A stretch of 64,000 nt of DNA. It comes from Zeus faber (taxonomy: Eukaryota; Chordata; Actinopteri; Zeiformes; Zeidae). Both the position numbers and the translations under genes were made by a program. Where the stretch lies: contig CAUIJY010000071.1 of NCBI GenBank assembly GCA_960531495.1, positions 1,302,001 to 1,366,000 on the forward strand, written 5' to 3'. Below, in pieces: positions 62,038-64,000 of this stretch (position 1 is the first letter of the stretch; the number at the start of each line of letters is the position of its first letter). The notes beneath the pieces were generated by a model. It was not told where the DNA came from. It ran no database searches and saw only the letters and a list, made by a program, of their open reading frames with translations.

Positions 62038-64000
62038 TAGGCCCATACAACATGTATTTGTCGAGGTATGAGCATTTTCAGAACATTGGACGGTTTGCTG
62101 TCTAGCTGAATTAGAGAAACACCGAACCATTGTCTCTTCAGAGGTGAATGATTCAGAATGCTGCAGTACACCATATAACTTTAATGAATATGAGGAACTA
62201 TTATGTGCTTCTTATGTCTTTCTCAAAGACAGTTTAAATACAATGATAAACTAGTATGTGCTGCTAAAGTCTTGTTTGTCAACCAGTTTTAGGCCCATAT
62301 AAAATGTATTTTTCGAGTTCTGATAATTTTTATCAAAGTCTACACATGTGGGAAAAAACGCATTTTCAGTCGATTTAAACGTCGAAAAGGCGAATCGGTT
62401 AAACGCTTAAGTCATTACTCCATGTGACAGTGTCAGACAGTTTAAATACAATGATGAACTAGTATGTGCTGCTAAAGTGTTGTTTGTCAACCAGTTTTAG
62501 GCCCATATAAAATGTATTTTTCGAGTTATGATCATTTTCAGAAATTTGGACGATTTGCTGTCTAGCTGAATTTGAGAAACACTGAACCATTGCCTCTTTG
62601 TAGGTGCATGATTTAGAATGCTGCAGTACACCATATAACTTTAATTAATATGAGGAACAATTATGTGCTTCTTATGTCTTTCGCAAAGACAGTTTAAATA
62701 CAATGATAAACTAGTATGTGCTGCTAAAGTGTTGTTTGTCAACCAGTTTTAGGCCCATATAAAATGTATTTTTCGAGTTATGATAATTTTCATCAAAGTC
62801 TACACGTGGGAAAAAACGAATTTTCAGCCGATTTTAACGTCGATTTGGCGGAACGGTTAAACGCTTCAGTCATTACTCTATGTGACAGTGTCAGACAGTT
62901 TAAATACAATGATAAACTAGTATGTGCTGCTAAAGTCTTGTTTGTCAACCAGTTTTAGGCCCATATAAAATGTATTTTTCGAGTTCTGATAATTTTCATC
63001 AAAGTCTACACATGTGGGAAAAAACGCATTTTCAGTCGATTGAAACGTCGAAAAGGCGAATCGGTTAAACGCTTCAGTCATTACTCCATGTGACAGTGTC
63101 AGACAGTTTAAATACAATGATGAACTAGTATGTGCTGCTAAAGTGTTGTTTGACAACCAGTTTTAGGCCCATATAAAATGTATTTTTCGAGTTCTGATAA
63201 TTTTCATCAAAGTCTACACGTGGGAAAAAACGCATTTTCAGCCGATTTTAACGTCGATTTGGCGGAACGGTTAAACGCTTCAGTCATTACTCTATGTGAC
63301 AGTGTCAGACAGTTTAAATACAATGATAAACTAGTATGTGCTGCTAAAGTCTTGTTTGTCAACCAGTTTTAGGCCCATATAAAATGTATTTTTCGAGTTC
63401 TGATAATTTTCATCAAAGTCTACACATGTGGGAAAAAACGCATTTTCAGTCGATTGAAACGTCGAAAAGGCGAATCGGTTAAACGCTTCAGTCATTACTC
63501 CATGTGACAGTGTCAGACAGTTTAAATACAATGATGAACTAGTATGTGCTGCTAAAGTGTTGTTTGACAACCAGTTTTAGGCCCATATAAAATGTATTTT
63601 TCGAGTTCTGATAATTTTCATCAAAGTCTACACGTGGGAAAAAACGCATTTTCAGCCGATTTTAACGTCGATTTGGCGGAACGGTTAAACGCTTCAGTCA
63701 TTACTCTATGTGACAGTGTCAGACAGTTTAAATACAATGATAAACTAGTATGTGCTGCTAAAGTGTTGTTTGTCAAACAGTTTTAGGTCCATATAAAATG
63801 TATTTTTCGAGTTATGATCATTTTCAGAACTTTGGACGATTTGCTGTCTAGCTGAATTAGAGAAACACCGAACAATTGTCTCTTTGTAGGTGCATGATTT
63901 TGAATGCTGCAGTACACCATATAACTTTAATTAATATGAGGAACAATTATGTGCTTCTTAAGTCTTTCTCAAAGACAGTTTAAATACAATGATAAACTAG

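Larger units (their letters stand above)
52833..64000. repeat. Satellite array with three related monomer classes, continuing past the window
   Basis: Monomers start at TAGGCCCAT, with starts read at 53004, 53212, 53461, 53669, 53921, 54129, 54381 and so on. Class A is 202-208 bp, with GCATTTTCAGCCGATTTAAA and a TGACAGTGTCA palindrome. Class C is 196 bp, with GAACATTGGACGGTTTGCTG and AGAGAAACACCGAACCATTG. Class B is 249-253 bp and equals a C body plus the last 56-60 bp of A. All share the head and the tail (GTATGTGCTGCTAAAG in A and B, TTATGTGCTTCTTAAG in C and in the C-derived part of B). Frames of 63-79 codons recur on both strands in A and are satellite shadows, not genes. The first monomer is truncated. 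Confidence 0.95.
53791..64000. repeat. 8369-bp higher-order repeat; second copy begins at about 62160 and is cut by the window end
   Basis: Everything from about 62160 to 64000 matches 53791-55631 at a fixed offset of 8369, including monomer starts (53921 and 62290, 54129 and 62498) and private variants such as CGCTTAAGTCATT. Only single-base differences are seen (for example TTTTCATC versus TTTTTATC). The monomer at 62038-62289 is a hybrid: class C on its left, class B on its right. Confidence 0.9.

Noticed and set aside
52821-63786. Recurrent 63-79-codon frames on both strands of the satellite
   Set aside because: The period is 206-208 bp, not a multiple of three. Frames end within each monomer and track the repeat. 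The 414-bp dimer happens to be divisible by three, but no continuous frame results.

Overview
Kind of organism. The window is nuclear DNA of a vertebrate, most likely a teleost fish. The reasons are a tRNA-derived SINE with the L2/UnaSINE-type tail common in fish, a solo LTR, hAT debris, a gamma/epsilon-like endogenous retrovirus (ERV) and very long tandem repeats. No intact host single-copy gene can be supported. Almost everything is repetitive or transposon-derived, as in a heterochromatic, pericentromeric or subtelomeric block.

Layout. (1) 1-1190 is one copy of a 1.19-kb sequence that recurs at 50512-51701 with only two visible differences. (2) 1191-27804 is a 26.6-kb array of GAAA and GATT/GAATG words, almost free of C on the + strand, with several layers of higher-order repeats. 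The long reading frames in it are by-products of its 4/8/12-bp periodicity. (3) 27805-36300 is a transposon graveyard: an array coda, a 531-bp solo LTR with a GTACA target duplication, a CpG-rich stretch, a Myb/SANT-like terminal exon, a fold-back element split by a tRNA-SINE, a decayed SGNH-like gene and a minus-strand ERV fragment. (4) 36400-37594 and 46560-47260 are copies of one dispersed repeat family, partly in inverted orientation, on either side of the ERV. (5) 37600-46327 is a minus-strand ERV: LTR, tRNA-Trp primer-binding site, long leader, gag, pro, pol and an env start. It has many stops and frameshifts, but one 549-codon RNase H-integrase frame is open. No 3' LTR was found. (6) 47180-50511 holds a small unrecognised ORF, a hAT remnant and unassigned DNA. 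(7) 52833-64000 is a satellite with three related monomer classes (about 206-208, 252 and 196 bp) arranged in nested higher-order repeats of 414, 713, 1420 and 8369 bp.

How the parts relate. No metabolic or regulatory system is visible. The coherent story is repeat evolution. The 1.19-kb unit abuts the purine array exactly where its second copy carries a short purine-rich stretch. The satellite appears to have made its 252-bp class by fusing a 196-bp monomer to the tail of a 206-208-bp monomer, and it still shows a crossover junction near 62155-62170. A diverged monomer fragment lies about 1.1 kb outside the array. All coordinates, spacings and identities were read by eye, and collapse or mis-joining of the assembly in the arrays is a real possibility.
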